Positions 59,927-64,000 of a stretch of DNA of 64,000 nt are shown here, piece by piece. The notes beneath the pieces were generated by a model. It saw nothing but the letters and a program-made list of their open reading frames with translations, searched no databases and was not told where the DNA came from. Location of the stretch: assembly GCF_030867095.1 (NCBI RefSeq), contig NC_081826.1, forward strand, positions 40,464,001 to 40,528,000. Reading direction: 5' to 3'. Numbering within the stretch: position 1 is the first letter of the stretch; every line of letters begins with the position of its first letter. Made by a program: the position numbers and the translations under genes. The stretch comes from Alligator mississippiensis. Taxonomy: Eukaryota; Chordata; Crocodylia; Alligatoridae.

Positions 59927-60809
59927 GTAAATGAGTGACTGTCTGGTCCAGGGGGCTATAGATGAGTGTCAAAGTTAGAAGCTAAGGGAAAGGAAGATGT
60001 TACAGTTCCTTGAGGAGCTTCTTTCCCTGAACCTCTTTACTAACCCACCCTTACTGTTTTCACCTGCTCTTAGTTAGTTAATGAGTCAACCTGTAGTCTC
60101 AAAATGCTCAATTAAGCATGGATTTCTTCCCTGGAAACATATAACACTGAAAGGTGCAAGAAATAGACTCTTACTCCTATAATGGGAGAAAAGCATTGTC
60201 CTGGTATAGTTTATGGTGTGGCTGTTTAGTTGTTGTCTTAAGTGCTGATTACGTGCTTCGTACTGAAAAGGGCACAAAATGGAGAGGGCCTAGATCTTCA
60301 GAGCTGACAAGTATCTGCTAACAATAATGCTATTTTAGAGATTGATTTGGCCTCCTCCTTTTCTGTCAATTCACAACCTGTAAAGCAGTGGAGGTAAATA
60401 AACTTATATGACTCCCAACTGGGTAAGAACTGAGCTGCCTTTTTGTAATGTAAAGCGCTGTATAATCCTGATATCCAACTTGTAAATAGCTGCTTCCCAT
60501 TCTAAAGAAAGTGTGCTGTGGTTCCCTCGGGGCTTCTAGTAACTCTCAAATTCCCCTGACTCTGTATTCTCCTCTTGCGGAGTTATCCAGGCACCAATCA
60601 GTGTAGCAGCATGTGTCAGGTGCAGGCAGTCTCCTGCTCCCAGACCAAGGAGAGGGTATGAAATCATCCTACTTCTTTTCACATGTCAGCAAGATCTCTC
60701 CAGTCCTGGCTGTTTCTGGCACAGCTTAAGGCCAGACCGCTAGGCTTACTACTATATTGGACAAATGAGAACCAGGGTGCTTAAACCATGATGTCTAAGA
60801 GTGACAGAG

Positions 60810-60916
60810 CAATGAACTGTCTGAATACTATACAGCAGTTGCTTGGTAGTTACAACTTTGAGGAGCACAGGGCTTGCAATGGGTCACTGCCTGACTTCTT
60901 GTCCAGCACATGCAAG
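60810..60916 (+). other. Exon-like block B, paired with block A
   Basis: 107 bases, preceded by AG and followed by GTAACT. It reads 'MNCLNTIQQLLGSYNFEEHR' and 'ACNGSLPDFLSSTCK' in the same frame relative to the donor-like site as block A. The conserved core is EEH...NGSL..F....T.K. About 14 of 38 residues are identical to block A over the ungapped alignment, and about 58-60% of the bases. Three Cys and one NGS sequon would suit a secreted helical protein, but no family was identified and no following exon was found within a kilobase. Confidence 0.35.
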
Positions 60917-60919
60917 GTA

Positions 60920-62270
60920 ACTGCTTTACTTTGGAATGAGAGCAGAAGCACTGCAATTTAATGTTTCTGTCTGGGACCTAGGATTGTCTGGCAAAACTGA
61001 CTTTGCACATAGAGTTGATTCTCCTTAATTTTTTATGTTTGCCATGCATTCCCTAATCATAATACAGCCTCAGTAATTCTCATCATTTGTTTCTTTATAA
61101 AACAAAAAAAATTCCTGTTCTAAACAGTAAAATAAGAGTAAAAAAGGAATGGTATCCTTCAATCCTTAATCAGGCAAAACCCATTGCTATTAATGAGAAC
61201 TTTCAGGCTAAAGATTCCCAATTAGATTCTTCACCCTTTTGCTGCCCTTTGTCTAATTTCCAGTTAGCTTACTCAAATTAGCAATTGTAAAGGTTAGTCT
61301 GGGCATTCCCAGTGTACAAACATAGAGTTCATTCTATGGAGCTAATAGAATATTCCCATTTTCTGCACCATATATTTGGGGCTACTGGGCTTCATGAGGG
61401 TAGACTCTTGCACCCATGGAGAGTCTCAAGAAGTCTGCAGCAGGATTGGGTTGAGTGAAGTGGAGTGGAATGTAAAAACACCTTTTGGGAACACTTCGGC
61501 AGGAAGCTGAAAAGTGAATATTACTTAACATTTGCTTTTATATATGTGATTTGAAGTAAATTTGCAATCTTTGTTTAGTTAATGCTTATGTGGATACCTT
61601 ACATGCAAGGTTTTTTTTCCTTATGATCATTGTTCTGAACTAAATAAGGGATGTGGTTTTTATTTACCATATAATTAAAATAAGCTGGAGAGCCTATGTT
61701 GCCTACTTCATGCAAAAGCAGGACTAGGAGCCATGTTGATCTTTTAAACTCTGGCAGAGATATAAGGCTAGATTTCTGAAGGGTCTAAATGTATAGTTAC
61801 AGACATTGTTTTTCAGAACAGATTGTTTTTTATGAAAAAATCTTGAAAATGCTGAATCGTTCCTTTTTTGAACCCCCCGGAGGTACTATTGCTACTTTTT
61901 AAAGAATTGTCCTATGCACTACCATTTTTCGTTCTTCTTTAAAAGACTAAGAAGCATAGAATATATGACTTATATATTCAAGAAATAACTATATAATCTG
62001 CTTAAACTTCCTTGAGAGTAAAGGTAGATATCCATGAGAGAACACAGTATGTGTCCACTGTAACATGCTGTATGGCTTTGGCCTTGCAGAATGCCAATGG
62101 CCCCTCCACACTTGGAAATACATAAGTTCAGTATAGAAAATATACTGAAATTGTACAGGCTGCAGTACCCACATTAAGAAAGGAAGATTGCTTACTTTGT
62201 TGTAGCCTTTGATTTGGTAATAAACATGTTTATAGAAATATTGTCAAAATAAACATTAAGGAAACGAGAT
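60920..62270. other. AT-rich sequence, no gene or repeat recognised
   Basis: I searched for a continuation of the exon-like blocks and saw no matching third block. The open frame at 61087-61281 carries no recognisable domain. Nothing else can be supported. Confidence 0.4.
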
Positions 62271-62394
62271 GAGGGGTGAGTTTTTTGGCCTACTCCTTTC
62301 CCTTTAAGGCCTACATAAAAAGACCTGTAGTGGCATAAATAGTCCACAATTCAACCCATTTTATAGAGTCTATAAAACTCCAGCCTCTGAAGAA

Positions 62395-63490
62395 ATACCA
62401 CAGGGGTAGTAGCCCCTGATGAGGCCTACCAAGTTTCAAGGTGATAGGTGTAGAGGTTTGGGGGCAACTGCACCTCAAGCTGCTGACAGGCAAAACTCGT
62501 GACATAGATGACCCTGTGTGTGTGTTAAGGCCCCTGCTGAGGCTACGAAGCCTGCCAAGTTTCAAGGAGATAAGTGCAGGGGTTTCAGGGAAACTGCACG
62601 TCAAGCTGTGGACAAGCAAAACTCATGATATGGGTGACACCGTATGAGTTAAGGCACAGCAGGGTGAAAGCTGCAGGGATGGTAGCCCCTGCTGTGGCCA
62701 CAAAGCCTGGCTGCTGTCAAGGAGATAGGTGCGGGACTTCTGGGGCCCTGCACCTCTGGTTGCTGACAGGCAAAACTTGTGACATGGGTGCTTGTGCAAC
62801 TGTGTCTGCCTTGGGGCATGGTGGGGGGAGTGGATTACTGCAGGCCTGGCTGCTAAGCTACTGTGTTACTAGTTACCAATTAATCATGATTCACTCAGGG
62901 ACCAGCTCAATACACAGGACCTAGCTACTACATAACAAGTTAATGAGCAAGGATTAACACTTATAAAACCACAGACTAAGGAGAGGAAATAAACAATACA
63001 GACTATCAACTGCCCCAAGACACAGACAGTCAGTTGCACAAGCACCCATGGCACAAGTTTTCTCTGTCAGAAGCTAGGGGTGCAGGGCCCCAGAACCCCC
63101 CTGCACCTAACTCCTTGACAGCTGGCAGGCTTTATGGCCTCAGCAGAGGCCACCACCCTTGCAGTGTTCAGCCCTCTGTGCCTTAAACACAGGGTCATCT
63201 ATGTCACGAGTTTTGCCTGTCAGCAGCTTGAGGTACAGTTCACCCCAAACCCCTGCATCTATCTTCTTGAAACTTGGCAGGCTTTGTGACCTCACCAGAG
63301 GCTACCATCCCTGCAATTTTCACCCCGCTGTGGTGTAACACATAGACGTGACATGAGTTTTGCTTTCAAGAATTTGGGGTGCAACTCCCCCCGAAACCTT
63401 GCACTGATCTTCTTGAAACTTGGCAGGCTTCATGCTGTCAGCAGAGGCTACCATTTCTGCAAGGATCATCCAAATCTGACAGAAAACAAC
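62395..63490. repeat. Fold-back repeat with tandem-unit arms
   Basis: The left arm (62395-62815) holds three units of about 140 bases, each with 'cc.agtttcaagg.gataggtgcaggg' and 'ctgacaggcaaaact.gtgacat'. The right arm (63010-63490) holds the same units in inverse orientation: 'gtttt.cctgtcag' and 'ttcttgaaacttggcaggcttt'. The spacer of about 190 bases includes 'cacttataaaacc'. Outermost sequences 'aacaacaaagttatag' and the left flank do not pair clearly. It appears to be a non-coding, MITE-like or fold-back transposon, of unknown superfamily. Confidence 0.8.
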
Positions 63491-63539
63491 AAAGTTATAG
63501 ATATTTCATTGATTCCCCATTATACCCTGTGGCCGGATC

Positions 63540-63695
63540 TCTGATGTGGCTCTGAAGTGGTTTGGAGGCTCTGAACCGCTTCAGAAAGCCTAACGAAGCC
63601 AGCGCTTTGATCCAGACATGCTGCTTCAGACGCTGAAATGTCTGAAGCCTCTCCAGATCCGAAGCACAGTCTGAAGCCTCGCGCAGCCCTATTAG
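63540..63695 (-). mobile_element. hAT terminus related to the 11.6 kb element
   Basis: Reverse complemented, it reads 'agggctgcgcgaggcttcagac' and is then packed with 'cttcag' and 'ctgaag' words. This matches the left end of the ZBED-type hAT at 11645 ('aggctgtgcgaagcttcgg' plus GATTCAG words). Only the terminal part lies here, and its partner end was not found. Confidence 0.55.
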
Positions 63696-64000
63696 TTTTC
63701 ATTCAAGTGTACAAATGGGCAGTTATCTTGGAGCAGCTATGGATCAGGAGGGAATGAAGGTGGTGTTTAAAGCTCCATTTCCTTATGCTGTGATTTCTGT
63801 GCTGCCATTTCATATTCAGTACAAAGGATGATTTTCCCTGACCCTAGGTTTCATTGCTCACATGTGGTTACAAAATCATCTCTGAACAATACAGGTATGC
63901 TGGCAAAATTCTGTGTGTGTAGACTGAGCCTTGGTCTGCACCTTTTTGATTTTTAGCATGCTTTTGCCTGGCTACGCTTGGCCCGAGGGCTAGACCCAAA

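Noticed and set aside
59630-59938. 102-codon frame taken as one complete gene including exon-like block A
   Set aside because: Similarity with block B is limited to the last 107 bases before the donor-like site, and the upstream part lacks a clear signal peptide, so only the block is reported.
1-64000. CRISPR arrays, tRNA or rRNA genes
   Set aside because: No regularly spaced direct repeats of CRISPR type and no tRNA or rRNA signature were seen. The short tandem and inverted repeats present belong to transposons or microsatellites.

Overview
This window reads as intergenic or intronic DNA of a sauropsid vertebrate, most probably a crocodilian, with a turtle as the alternative. Three nearly full or long CR1 LINEs, a Tx1-clade LINE, a Penelope-like element, a BED-finger hAT transposon, many small hAT-type non-autonomous elements and ERV solo LTRs occur together. 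There is no bacterial-style gene layout, and I find no complete host protein-coding gene. Almost every long open frame belongs to a transposable element or is a GC-rich shadow frame.

Layout. 1-2.3 kb is unique AT-rich sequence with one MIR-like SINE. 2.28-3.09 kb is a solo LTR on the minus strand. 3.7-5.5 kb is a very old CR1/L3-type LINE split by three DNA transposons. 5.5-11.1 kb is mostly unique, with small hAT elements, microsatellites and a block that looks like conserved noncoding DNA. 11.6-17.1 kb is a large hAT (ZBED-type) transposon holding a decayed BED-finger transposase and a 1.5 kb palindrome. 17.6-18.5 kb is a minus-strand Penelope-like fragment with inverted ends. 19.6-23.25 kb is a nearly full-length CR1. 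23.7-24.6 kb is an ancient minus-strand LINE reverse transcriptase of another type (RTE-like). 25.5-28.6 kb is a second long CR1, abutting a TIR transposon that runs to 30.07 kb.

30.8-31.6 kb is a repeat copy ('family C') that acts as an empty-site reference. 31.76-33.56 kb is a solo LTR with a second, unrelated solo LTR inside it. 36.2-47.07 kb is a nest: family C is split by a 7 kb Tx1-clade LINE, the Tx1 is split by a CR1 3' end, and the right half of family C is split by the best-preserved CR1 of the window (minus strand, 43.8-46.9 kb). 47-58 kb is mostly unique, with small fossils. 59.8-60.9 kb holds two 107-base exon-like blocks that resemble each other at DNA and protein level and share a splice-donor-like end. 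62.4-63.5 kb is a long fold-back repeat whose arms are built of tandem units.

The elements do not work together as a pathway. They record successive insertions, and several can be ordered in time because one lies inside another. The observations most worth a second look are the paired exon-like blocks at 59.8 and 60.8 kb, the Tx1 insertion read against its empty-site copy, the two giant palindromes, and the nested LTRs that share the same target duplication.
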